A DNA stretch of 64,000 nucleotides. It comes from Terrihabitans soli. Its GTDB lineage: Bacteria > Pseudomonadota > Alphaproteobacteria > Rhizobiales > Methylopilaceae. Location: the NCBI RefSeq assembly GCF_014191545.1, contig NZ_AP023361.1, forward strand, positions 1,206,501 to 1,270,500, read 5' to 3'. Below are positions 17,309-25,044 of the stretch, piece after piece (positions within the stretch are counted from its first letter, which is position 1; each line of letters begins with the position of its first letter). The position numbers and the translations under genes are program-made. Below the pieces are notes generated by a model. It had not been told where the DNA came from. It ran no database searches and worked only from the letters and a program-made list of their open reading frames with translations.

Positions 17309-19288
17309 ATGGACTTTTCGCTCCTCCAGCAAGCCGGTCCCGCTCTCGTTCAGCTGCTGACCGGGCCGCATCTCATCTATCTCCTGGTCGGCGTCGGCAT
17401 CGGGATGATCGTCGGCATTCTGCCGGGCATCGGCGGTCTCGCCGGCATGGCGCTGATCCTGCCTTTCATTTTCGGAATGGAGCCGGGACCGGCGCTCGCG
17501 GTCATGGTCGGGCTGTGTTCGGTGACGGCGACGTCCGACACGTTCAGTTCGGTTCTGATCGGCGTTCCGGGCGGCTCGGGCGCTGCCGCAACCGTGCTTG
17601 ACGGCTTCCCGATGACGCGGCGCGGCGAGGCGGCACGCGCGCTGAGCGCGGCTTTCGCCGCCTCGCTCGTCGGCGGCCTGATCGGCGCGTTCGTTCTGAC
17701 CTTCGCGTTCGTCGCAGCTCACCCCATCCTCCTGGCCATCGGCTTTGCCGAGCAGCTGATGCTGATCGTTCTGGCGATGACGCTGGTCGGCATGCTGACG
17801 GGTGCGAACGCGGTCAAGGGCCTCGCATCCTGCGCGCTTGGCCTTTTGATCGGCACGATCGGCTCGGCACAGGCGACCGGTGAGTACAGGTTCACCTTCG
17901 ATACGCTGTATCTGTCCGAGGGTGTGCCGCTCGTCATCGTCGCTCTCGGCGCTTTCGCGCTTCCGGAGATCGTCGATATTCTGCGGCAGCATCATTCGAT
18001 TGCGGAAAAGGAATTGTCGCGCTCCGGCTGGCTCACCGGCATCCGCGACGTGATCAAGAATATCGGCCTTGTCATCCGCTGCTCGGCGCTCGGCGCGCTG
18101 ACCGGGATTCTGCCGGGCCTCGGCGGCGGCGTGGTCGGCTGGATTTCCTATGCGCACACTGTCCAGACGTCAAAGGACCGGAGCCAGTTCGGCAAGGGCG
18201 ATGTGCGCGGCGTGATCGGGCCGGAATCGGCCAACAATGCGAAAGACGGCGCGGACCTTATTCCAACGCTGCTGTTCGGCATCCCGAGCTCGGGGACGAT
18301 GGCGCTGTTCCTCGGCGGACTTATGGTCATCGGCGTAACGCCCGGGCGTTCGCTCTTCACCAATCACGCCGATCTGATCTATCTCATCATCTGGTCGCTG
18401 GCGATCGCCAACGTCTTGGCGACCGTGATCAGCATGGCTCTCGCCAGGCCGATCTCCTCGTTGACGCGCATCCGTTTTACGCTGATCGCGCCGTTCATCA
18501 TCGTCACCGTCTTCATGTCGGCCTATCAGGCCAAGGAAGACTGGGGCGACATGGTCGCCGTTCTCCTTGTCGGCGTTGTCGGCATGTATATGCGGCGGTT
18601 CGGCTGGTCGCGCGCCGCGCTCTTGATCGGGCTTGTGCTGTCCCAGCGTCTCGAATCCTCGCTCTACAGAGCCGTGCAGATCTATGGCTGGGATATCTTC
18701 CTTCGTCCGATATCCCTGATCATCCTTGCCATTGCCGCGTTCTCGCTCTTTGTCGCCATCCGCGCCCAGTCGCGCACCTCGGGCGAGGACCGGGAGATCA
18801 CCGACGCCTCGGCAAAAACGGTCGTCCCGCAGCTCGCCTTCGTGGCCGTCCTTCTGGCTTTTGTGGTCGCGATGGCGGTCGATGCGATGCGGCTGAAATT
18901 TCTGGCGAACGTCTTTCCGCTCAGCGTTGCTTCGATCGCAATCATATTGCTGTTGATCACGGCTGTGCGGATGTTCCGCCGCAGCGCGGCGCCCGGTCTT
19001 CTGTTCGACGCGGATGCGGAACTCATTGCCGAGAACAGCGGCACGAAGGCGACGTTCTATCTCGTGGGGCTTCTGGCGGCGCTGCCCGCCCTGTCCATCG
19101 TGATCGGTTTTTACTTCGCGGCGCCGCTCTATACGCTCGTCTTCCTGCGCACCATCGCCAAGACCTCATGGCTCAAAGGCGCCGTCATGGCGGCAGGTTT
19201 GGCGCTGTTCCTCACTCTGGTCGAGGTCATCCTCCAGACCGATTTCGCGCCCGGCCTGCTTCAAGAGCTTATTACGGGCAAGTGGTAA
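17309..19288 (+). CDS. Fused TctA-TctB permease of a tripartite tricarboxylate transporter
   Basis: 659 aa, about 150 longer than a normal TctA. Residues 1-485 are TctA, with the two repeat signatures 'GILPGIGGLAGMALILPF' and 'GILPGLGGGVVGW' and the conserved 'LFGIPSSGTMALFLGG'. After a polar linker (about 485-505), residues 505-655 form four further membrane helices of the kind found in the small TctB subunit. No separate tctB gene is present, so the fusion supplies both membrane subunits for the TctC-type protein at 13417. The gene is 22 bp after the GntR gene. Confidence 0.87.
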   Translation: MDFSLLQQAGPALVQLLTGPHLIYLLVGVGIGMIVGILPGIGGLAGMALILPFIFGMEPGPALAVMVGLCSVTATSDTFSSVLIGVPGGSGAAATVLDGFPMTRRGEAARALSAAFAASLVGGLIGAFVLTFAFVAAHPILLAIGFAEQLMLIVLAMTLVGMLTGANAVKGLASCALGLLIGTIGSAQATGEYRFTFDTLYLSEGVPLVIVALGAFALPEIVDILRQHHSIAEKELSRSGWLTGIRDVIKNIGLVIRCSALGALTGILPGLGGGVVGWISYAHTVQTSKDRSQFGKGDVRGVIGPESANNAKDGADLIPTLLFGIPSSGTMALFLGGLMVIGVTPGRSLFTNHADLIYLIIWSLAIANVLATVISMALARPISSLTRIRFTLIAPFIIVTVFMSAYQAKEDWGDMVAVLLVGVVGMYMRRFGWSRAALLIGLVLSQRLESSLYRAVQIYGWDIFLRPISLIILAIAAFSLFVAIRAQSRTSGEDREITDASAKTVVPQLAFVAVLLAFVVAMAVDAMRLKFLANVFPLSVASIAIILLLITAVRMFRRSAAPGLLFDADAELIAENSGTKATFYLVGLLAALPALSIVIGFYFAAPLYTLVFLRTIAKTSWLKGAVMAAGLALFLTLVEVILQTDFAPGLLQELITGKW

Positions 19289-19651
19289 TGCGGGCGGCAC
19301 CTCGCCGTCCTGCGTAGGCCGGCTGGCCCTCCGGCCAGATGCGGCGGGCGGACGGAAATTTCAGAGTGGCTGCTGTCGAGCCGTGTTAACCGGACGCGAC
19401 AGGGATGGTGGATGCAGAGCTTTTTCCGGTTTCTCTCTGCAGCCAACGAAACGGCACACGAGCGCCCCACCTGTCCGGCTCTTCTCCGCCCCATTCGGCC
19501 CAGCGGCGTCAATACGCTAAGACCAGCTAGACTTCGGGATAATCCAGCCGATCCCTGTGCAGAATAGGCGTGCGCGCCGTCTCGCCTCAATCTCCCTCCA
19601 TCCGCAAACCCGGCATCCCGCCGGGAGTGTTTGACCAACCGGGAGATGAAG
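19289..19651. other. Intergenic region without a recognisable gene
   Basis: 363 bp between the TctAB gene and the SPW-repeat gene. It holds one short GC-rich inverted repeat (CTGGCC/GGCCAG around 19320-19340) that has no T-run and is not a convincing terminator. No reading frame here has a sensible start, ribosome-binding site or protein-like composition. The promoter for the downstream small genes probably lies in its right half. Confidence 0.5.
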
Positions 19652-20011
19652 ATGAGAAACACGCTCAAGGACAAATGGTTTGAGGTCACGAATTTCTTTC
19701 TCGGCGCGGCGCTCGCCTGGGGCGCCATCATGTTCAGCCAGCATGCGAACTCTGCCGCGAATGCGGTCATTGTCGGCACGGCGATCGCCTGCTTTTCGGT
19801 GATCGGGCTGTGGCGCTACACGGCCTGGGCGGAATGGTCGAACCTGATCCTCGGCGGCTGGGCCGTCGCGGCTCCCTTCACGCTCGGCTTCGGCGAGGTG
19901 CAGGCCGCTGTCCTCGTCCATCTCTTCATCGGGCTTTGCGTCGTCACCATCGCTACGATCCAGCTGCAGAAGCGCTGGTCGCGGCGCACAAGATCGCTTG
20001 CCTCCCAGTGA
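19652..20011 (+). CDS. SPW-repeat small membrane protein
   Basis: 119 aa, four membrane helices arranged as two similar hairpins: 'WFEVTNFFLGAALAWGAIMF' and 'WAEWSNLILGGWAVAAPFTLGF'. The repeated aromatic and N/G-rich motif is that of the SPW repeat family, small inner-membrane proteins of unknown function common in Alphaproteobacteria. Of two nearby ATGs, 19652 is preferred because the GGGAG at 19641-19645 is then correctly spaced; the ATG at 19646 would abut it. It is followed by a second small membrane-anchored protein. Confidence 0.75.
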   Translation: MRNTLKDKWFEVTNFFLGAALAWGAIMFSQHANSAANAVIVGTAIACFSVIGLWRYTAWAEWSNLILGGWAVAAPFTLGFGEVQAAVLVHLFIGLCVVTIATIQLQKRWSRRTRSLASQ

Positions 20012-20085
20012 CACCTGCCGAAGGGCGGCGTGTGGATGTTTCACCGGCCGCCCTTCGGATTTTCCGGCAGAGAGGGAGAGAGACG

Positions 20086-20325
20086 ATGTTTTCCCGCAGA
20101 CCGCCGCGCCGCATGGAAAAGGCCATTTCCTGGCCATCAGCCGCGCCGATACCGACCGATGACGAGGGGGCGGGCGTCGTCACGTCTTTTTACCGCAGCG
20201 ATATCGTCGTCACATTCGCGCCGCCCTCTGTCGCGCCGCCGCGCGCGGGTATTGCACTCTCTCTGCTTGCCGTGACGCTCGGCATCGCAATGCTCGCTTT
20301 CATCGCGATCTATCCTTTGCTTTAG
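20086..20325 (+). CDS. Small single-span membrane protein, unknown function
   Basis: 79 aa. The ATG at 20086 follows a strong purine-rich site (AGAGGGAGAG at 20071-20080). The N-terminal about 50 residues are basic then acidic/polar ('DDEGAGVVTSFYRSDIVVTFAPP'), and one C-terminal membrane helix follows ('AGIALSLLAVTLGIAMLAFIAIYPLL'), leaving most of the protein probably cytoplasmic. I do not recognise a family. The good ribosome-binding site and tail-anchored layout argue that it is real. Confidence 0.55.
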   Translation: MFSRRPPRRMEKAISWPSAAPIPTDDEGAGVVTSFYRSDIVVTFAPPSVAPPRAGIALSLLAVTLGIAMLAFIAIYPLL

Positions 20326-20429
20326 CGATCCGCGCCTTGCGTATAGTGCGCGCGATGCTTCCGGCGGATTGGGCGATCATTCTTCGCCGCGCATGATCTT
20401 CTCCTCGCAATCACCTTATGGAGAGAATT

Positions 20430-21206
20430 ATGCGCGCGTTTTTTACTGCCTTTCTGTTTCTGCTATCGGCCGTCGGAGCCTCTGCGTTCGAGGCCAATGC
20501 GGCGGCAAAGCCCACCATCGTCCTTGTGCACGGCGCGTTTGCGGAATCGTCCAGCTGGAACTCCGTTATCGAACGTCTGAGCGGGCAGGGCTTTCATGTC
20601 GTGGCCGCGGGCAATCCGCTCCGCGGCGTCAAAACCGATGCCGCGGCGATCTCCGCGCTCGCGCGCTCGATCCCGGGCGATGTCATTCTGGTCGGCCATT
20701 CCTATGGCGGTCCGGTCATCACTGAAGCCGCCAATGATGCACCCAATGTGAAGAGCCTTGTCTATGTCGCGGGCTTTGCGCCGGACACCGGCGAATCCGC
20801 CAATGTGCTCGCGCAGAAATTTCCCGGCAGCACGCTCGGTAAGGCGCTGCAGCCGGTGGCGCTGCAAGGCGGCGGACAGGACCTCTATATCCGTCCCGAT
20901 GTGTTCCATGAGCAGTTTGCGGCGGATCTTCCGGCGGCGGAAGCCGCTCTGATGGCGGCAACGCAGCGTCCGGTCACGCTTGCGGCACTGTCCGAAGCGG
21001 CCGGCGCACCGGCCTGGAAGCGCCTTCCGTCCTACATGATCTACGGCTCGGCCGACCGCAATATTCCGGCGGCCGTCATGAAATTCATGGCCGCGCGGGC
21101 CCACGCGAAGAAGACCGTCGTCATCGACGGCGCCTCGCATGCCGTCATGGCCTCGCATCCCGAAGAGGTCGCGGCCTTCATTGCCGGTGCCGCATCCGCC
21201 CGCTGA
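20430..21206 (+). CDS. Secreted alpha/beta-hydrolase
   Basis: 258 aa. A signal peptide (MRAFFTAFLFLLSAVGASA) precedes an EstC/salicylate-esterase-like alpha/beta-hydrolase: oxyanion 'LVHGAFAESSSW', nucleophile in GHSYGG (Ser91), a late acid region 'YMIYGSADRNIP' and the histidine in 'DGASHAVMASHPEEV'. The start was set at 20430, where GGAGAG (20420-20425) is well placed, rather than at the upstream ATG 20418. It probably hydrolyses small esters in the periplasm. It is followed by a strong terminator, so it is transcribed alone or with the preceding small genes. Confidence 0.85.
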   Translation: MRAFFTAFLFLLSAVGASAFEANAAAKPTIVLVHGAFAESSSWNSVIERLSGQGFHVVAAGNPLRGVKTDAAAISALARSIPGDVILVGHSYGGPVITEAANDAPNVKSLVYVAGFAPDTGESANVLAQKFPGSTLGKALQPVALQGGGQDLYIRPDVFHEQFAADLPAAEAALMAATQRPVTLAALSEAAGAPAWKRLPSYMIYGSADRNIPAAVMKFMAARAHAKKTVVIDGASHAVMASHPEEVAAFIAGAASAR

Positions 21207-21222
21207 CAGGACATCACGCTCG

Positions 21223-21252
21223 AAGCCCGCGCTTTACGGCGCGGGCTTTTTC
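21223..21252 (+). terminator. Rho-independent terminator after the alpha/beta-hydrolase gene
   Basis: A 9-bp perfect GC-rich stem (AGCCCGCGC / GCGCGGGCT) with a 6-nt loop TTTACG is followed by a run of T at 21247-21251. It lies 17 bp after the stop at 21206. Confidence 0.88.
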
Positions 21253-21432
21253 ATTTTCAGGACAGAACTAAACCTCCGGCCGACATGCGTAACTACGATG
21301 GATAGAGCAGCTATACTTCCCGCCGGTATCGGAGGAGGGCGCATTGCCGCAAGGTCTTCAGGTCAACGGCGGAGATCCCGCCTGACGATTTTCCGACATG
21401 CGCTTAAGCGCAGTTCAGATGGAGACTACACC

Positions 21433-21642
21433 ATGACCCGTATTATGATGCTTGCGACTATCGCCGTTCTTTTCGCGACCGGCACGACTCAGGCCGGCGA
21501 CGGCAAAGACCATATCGACCGCCGCGACGGCGTCTCGACGCTCGATCGGGCACAGGTTCTGTACGAGGGCCGCGCGTCTGCGGAAGATAAGCCGCAGAAT
21601 GAGGAATTCACCTTCGATCCGCGCCGCGAAGACGATCGCTAA
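21433..21642 (+). CDS. Small secreted protein, unknown function
   Basis: 69 aa. GGAG (21421-21424) precedes the ATG at 21433. A clear signal peptide (MTRIMMLATIAVLFATGTTQAG) is followed by about 47 charged residues (DGKDHIDRRDGVSTLDRAQV, then acidic), consistent with an exported, probably disordered, periplasmic protein. No family is recognised. The next gene follows after about 70 bp and also encodes a small hydrophilic protein. Confidence 0.6.
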   Translation: MTRIMMLATIAVLFATGTTQAGDGKDHIDRRDGVSTLDRAQVLYEGRASAEDKPQNEEFTFDPRREDDR

Positions 21643-21715
21643 GCGCTTTCCTCCCGGGATGCGCCGCAGGGCGCTCCCGGGAAAAGCTTTCATGAATCTT
21701 GTTGAGGAGCGCGCC

Positions 21716-21949
21716 GTGACGAAGGAAAAAGGCACATTCGAGCCGATGACGCTCAAGGACTATAAGAGCTATGGCGGCGGAGGACGCGAGGAGGTGGGCG
21801 GCGGGCCCGCCGGGCGCGGCAATGATGAAGTACCGGTCGCCGATACCGCGCAGGATTGGGGCAGCGGCAATCAGTTTGTGCAGTCCGAACCCGAGGTCGA
21901 GCCTTTGCCGGGCCAGCCGAAAAACCTTTTCTCGCCACGGAGCGACTGA
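21716..21949 (+). CDS. Small Gly/Glu-rich hydrophilic protein, unknown
   Basis: 77 aa from a GTG at 21716, supported by GAGGAG at 21704-21709; an in-frame ATG at 21692 is an alternative with no ribosome-binding site. The composition is low-complexity and polar ('YGGGGREEVGGGPAGRGNDE' and 'EPEVEPLPGQP'), probably disordered. No similarity is recognised. Its close spacing to the secreted 69-aa gene suggests one transcript. Confidence 0.45.
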   Translation: MTKEKGTFEPMTLKDYKSYGGGGREEVGGGPAGRGNDEVPVADTAQDWGSGNQFVQSEPEVEPLPGQPKNLFSPRSD

Positions 21950-21970
21950 GCTGAAGATGTCGAGCACTCT

Positions 21971-22117
21971 TTAGCCGAGCCATGACGCGAGATGCTCGGC
22001 GAGCTTCACCAAACCCGTGATGACCATCAGTAGTGTCAAAAGAGTCGGGGCTTCGCGCTTTAAAAAGGCCCAAGCACCACGAAACGGGGAACGTTTCCGC
22101 ACGACGCACCTCTCCAT
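21971..22117 (-). CDS. Possible small membrane protein
   Basis: A 48-aa minus-strand frame from ATG 22117. The N terminus is basic (MERCVVRKRSPFRGAWAFLKRE) and is followed by one hydrophobic helix (TLLTLLMVITGLVKLAEHL). The positive-inside layout is protein-like, but the upstream site is poor and no homologue is recalled. Treat as tentative. Confidence 0.3.
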   Translation of the reverse strand: MERCVVRKRSPFRGAWAFLKREAPTLLTLLMVITGLVKLAEHLASWLG

Positions 22118-22349
22118 AAGAGAACCTGTGCGGGCGGGTTCGGGTGACCGGAATCTAAGCACTTATTCGCGGGGGCCTGTCAAACACGGCGCCGTGTGGG
22201 GCCCGCTTCATCCGACCTTACGTCAGATGTAAGTGCCTATTCCGAAAGGGTAGAACACCGTTTTTTTGCGTAACTTATCCACAATTCTCGATCCAGAACG
22301 AAGCAGTCGTCCAGACGCCAGCAAGTAGCGCGTCGCTGAGCGGCCATTT

Positions 22350-22476
22350 TCGCGGCGAGTGTTTCACCTCTTTTCGGTCGGTTGCCAGTCCTTGAGCTTC
22401 CTTGGGCTGTTTGGAGCCGTGCGGGCCTAGATAGCGAACACCGACCGGCGCGGGCTCATCCCGCGCCGGTTTTTTC
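22350..22476 (+). ncRNA. Candidate structured small RNA, possibly 6S-like
   Basis: No protein-coding frame makes sense here, yet the plus strand shows nested complementarity ending in a strong terminator. CGGTCGGT (22375-22382) can pair with ACCGACCG (22440-22447). Inside this, CAGTCC (22386-22391) can pair with GGGCTG (22404-22409). The string GCCAGTCC..TGAGC resembles a conserved stretch of proteobacterial 6S RNA (E. coli GGGCCAGUCCCCUGAGC), from memory. The 5' end is not defined; the RNA could begin 40-60 nt farther left. A 6S identity is only a hypothesis. Confidence 0.38.
22444..22476 (+). terminator. Strong Rho-independent terminator
   Basis: An 11-bp perfect stem, ACCGGCGCGGG (22444-22454) with CCCGCGCCGGT (22460-22470) and a CTCAT loop, is followed by TTTTT. 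The T-run orientation shows that it stops rightward transcription, although the only large gene beside it (22480-23475) runs leftward. A rightward transcript must therefore end here, which is the main reason to suspect a small RNA gene. Confidence 0.85.
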
Positions 22477-22479
22477 TGT

Positions 22480-23475
22480 TCAGTGCGCAAAGACGTTGCG
22501 CAGATAGCCATTGGCAACGCCGACAGCCGCACGCACCGCCGGTGTTCCGGCAAGCGCGTTCAGCATCATGAAGTCATGGATCGTGCCGTTATAGCGCAGC
22601 GATGTGACGCTGACGCCGGCCTCGGTCAGCTTCCTGCCATAGGCTTCGCCTTCATCGCGCAGCACATCGTTCTCATCGACCAGCAGCAGGGTCCGCGGCA
22701 GACCGCGCAGCGCATCGAGCGGAGCGTTGAGCGGCGAGGCATGTACGTCCTCGCGTTTTGAGGCTTCCGGCAGATAACGCTCCCAGAAAAAAGCCATGGC
22801 CTTTTTCGTCAGCCAGGGGCCGTCGGCAAACTCGTCATAGGAATCCGTCGACATGGACGCATCCGTCACCGGATAGAACAAAAGCTGCGCCGCAATCGCC
22901 GGGCCGTTGCGTTCCTTCGCCATGATGGCGACGACCGCCGTCATATTGCCGCCGACGCTGTCGCCGGCAATTGCGAGCCGCGTCGGATCGATGCCGAACT
23001 CGGCGGCGTGCTTGGCCACATAGTCGGTGACGGCATAGCTCTGCTCGACCGCGATGGGAAAGCGGCTTTCAGGTGAGCGTTCGTAATCGACGAAGACGAT
23101 GACGGCATTGGCGCCGACTGCGATCTCGCGGATCAGACGGTCATGCGTTTCCTTGTCGCCGAACACCCAGCCGCCGCCATGAATGTAAACGACGGCGGGC
23201 AGGGTGCCTTTGGCCTCTGCCGGGCGGATCACGCGAATATTCGTGCGTCCCGTCGGGCCGATTTTCAGCACACGGTCTTCGCTCACAACATCCGGCAGGC
23301 TGACGGCGACGGATTTCTGCGCGTTCAGGATCAGGTTGCGGGCACCCTCCGGCGTCAGCGTGGTGATCGGCGGCAGACCTTGAATGCTGGTCACGAAGTC
23401 CTGCGTCTCGGGCTCGAGCACCGGGCCGTTGGCAAGCGGTTCGGTCCGCATGGCAAGCGATGAATTTTTGGACAT
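22480..23475 (-). CDS. Alpha/beta-hydrolase of the hormone-sensitive-lipase family
   Basis: 331 aa. The HSL-family oxyanion motif HGGGW (His99-Trp103), the nucleophile in GDSVGG (Ser173), the acid in 'LLVDENDVLRDEG' and the histidine in 'NGTIHDFMML' form a complete active site. Residues 1-45 form a variable cap. It is probably a cytoplasmic carboxylesterase. The start has AGAGGA about 8 bases upstream on the minus strand. It is divergent from the NmrA-like gene at 23785. Confidence 0.9.
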   Translation of the reverse strand: MSKNSSLAMRTEPLANGPVLEPETQDFVTSIQGLPPITTLTPEGARNLILNAQKSVAVSLPDVVSEDRVLKIGPTGRTNIRVIRPAEAKGTLPAVVYIHGGGWVFGDKETHDRLIREIAVGANAVIVFVDYERSPESRFPIAVEQSYAVTDYVAKHAAEFGIDPTRLAIAGDSVGGNMTAVVAIMAKERNGPAIAAQLLFYPVTDASMSTDSYDEFADGPWLTKKAMAFFWERYLPEASKREDVHASPLNAPLDALRGLPRTLLLVDENDVLRDEGEAYGRKLTEAGVSVTSLRYNGTIHDFMMLNALAGTPAVRAAVGVANGYLRNVFAH

Positions 23476-23784
23476 GGGGGAATTCCTCTCGAAATCGGTG
23501 AACAGAAGAAGTGACCGCCTTTTCCCGGCGCATCGCTCCGCCTCTACCTGTCACCTTGGCCGCGCCGCCCGTCATTTGGGCGCGGGCATAAAACACCGAT
23601 ACCGAAGCAGCGCAGCGCCGCCGCAGCGCGGCGTTGCCCCTGAGCAAGCGCCGCAGGCGACCTGTACTTTGGCATGGGTTCGAAGATGCTTCCGCCCAAT
23701 AGGCCAAGCTGCCTCGCTCAAGCACTCTCAAACCTTCGCCACCGGCCGATGCGGCTGGCCAAATTTTGCGAATGGAGAGTGAAT
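23476..23784. other. Divergent intergenic region, nothing recognised
   Basis: 309 bp between the esterase (leftward) and the NmrA-like gene (rightward). It must contain both promoters. Some GC-rich imperfect dyads are present near 23615-23660, but no clear promoter or operator stands out. Confidence 0.5.
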
Positions 23785-24546
23785 ATGAAAATCGTTGTGA
23801 TTGGCGGCACCGGCCTGATCGGATCCAAAACCGTCGAGCGTCTGCGCAAGAAAGGCCATGAGGTCCTGGCCGCCTCGCCGAACACCGGCGTCAACACGAT
23901 CACGGGCGAGGGCCTGAAGGATGCGCTCTCTGGCGCCTCGGTCGTCATCGATCTTGCCAATTCGCCGTCCTTTGAAGAAAAGGCGGTTCTCGATTTTTTC
24001 GAAACCTCGGGTCGCAATCTTCTCGCCGCGGAAGCCGAAGCCGGCGTCAAACATCATATTGCGCTGTCGATCGTCGGCACCGAGCGTCTGCAGGGCAGCG
24101 GCTATTTCCGCGGTAAGGCGGCTCAGGAAAAGCTGATCCGCTCGTCGAAGATCCCGTATTCGATCGTCCACTCCACCCAGTTCTTCGATTTCACCGGCGC
24201 TATCGCCAATTCCGGCGCGAGCGGCGACACCATCCGTCTGCCGTCGGCCTACTATCAGCCGATCTATTCTGACGATGTCGCCGATGCGATGACCGATGTC
24301 GCGCTCGGTGCGCCGCTGAACGGCATTGTCGAGATTGCCGGCGCCGACAAGATTCGCATGTTCGAGGCCGTCGCCCGCTATCTGAAGCAGACCGGCGATC
24401 CGCGCGAGGTCATCGGCGACAAAGAGGCACTCTATTTCGGCATCACCATCGACGACGGCTCGCTGGTCGCCGGTCCTGGTGCCCGCATCGGCGCGACGCG
24501 CTTCGAAGACTGGCTCTCCCGGCAGGCGGCAAAGCAGGCTGCGTGA
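23785..24546 (+). CDS. NmrA/atypical-SDR NAD(P)-binding protein (copy 1)
   Basis: 253 aa from ATG 23785, preceded by GGAGAG. The start gives an immediate Rossmann motif (MKIVVIGGTGLIGS), preferred over an upstream in-frame ATG. Other family signs are 'NTGVNTITGEGLKDAL', 'VVIDLANSP', 'HIALSIVGTERLQGSGYFRGKAAQEKLI' and 'STQFFDF'. This is the atypical SDR group that includes NAD(P)H-binding redox sensors and quinone/azo reductases. A clear paralogue follows at 25045, with a cupin gene between, suggesting duplication. Substrate unknown. Confidence 0.87.
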   Translation: MKIVVIGGTGLIGSKTVERLRKKGHEVLAASPNTGVNTITGEGLKDALSGASVVIDLANSPSFEEKAVLDFFETSGRNLLAAEAEAGVKHHIALSIVGTERLQGSGYFRGKAAQEKLIRSSKIPYSIVHSTQFFDFTGAIANSGASGDTIRLPSAYYQPIYSDDVADAMTDVALGAPLNGIVEIAGADKIRMFEAVARYLKQTGDPREVIGDKEALYFGITIDDGSLVAGPGARIGATRFEDWLSRQAAKQAA

Positions 24547-24614
24547 ACCACAAGGCGGCGGGTGCCGGACACAGTCGGGCGCCTGCCTCTCTCTGTTCAT
24601 CTGAGGAGACGAAT

Positions 24615-25040
24615 ATGATCGGGAAACTTATGTGTGCGGCGGCGCTGATCGCCATGACAGCGAGCGCTGCGTCGGCGCACGGCGAAAAGAAATCCAACGT
24701 CAGGGTTGTCTTCGACCAGGAGCTGCCCAACGTGCCGGGCAAAAGCATGCGCGGCATTCTCGTCGAATATGGACCGGGCGAATCCAACCCGTCGCACCGG
24801 CATCCGAACTCGGCCTTCATCTATGCGACGGTTCTGGACGGTGCGATCAAGAGCCAGGTCAATGGCGGGCCGGTCATCACCTACAGGACCGGCGAGAGCT
24901 GGTCCGAGCGCCCGGGCGATCATCACCAGGTGAGCGCCAATGCCTCGACGACCGCGCCGGCAAAGCTTCTGGCCGTCTTCGTCGTCGATACCGCTGAGAA
25001 GGAAATTCTCTATCCGGATCCGTCCGTCGCCGGGAATTAG
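24615..25040 (+). CDS. Secreted cupin-domain protein
   Basis: 141 aa. GAGGAG (24603-24608) precedes ATG 24615. A signal peptide (MIGKLMCAAALIAMTASAASA) leads into one cupin barrel: motif 1 'GPGESNPSHRHPNSAFIYATVLDG' and motif 2 'GESWSERPGDHHQVSANAS', with histidines able to bind a metal. It is a periplasmic single-domain cupin, perhaps a dioxygenase or a metal/ligand-binding protein. It is sandwiched between two NmrA-like reductases and separated from the second by 4 bp. Confidence 0.85.
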   Translation: MIGKLMCAAALIAMTASAASAHGEKKSNVRVVFDQELPNVPGKSMRGILVEYGPGESNPSHRHPNSAFIYATVLDGAIKSQVNGGPVITYRTGESWSERPGDHHQVSANASTTAPAKLLAVFVVDTAEKEILYPDPSVAGN

Positions 25041-25044
25041 CGCC

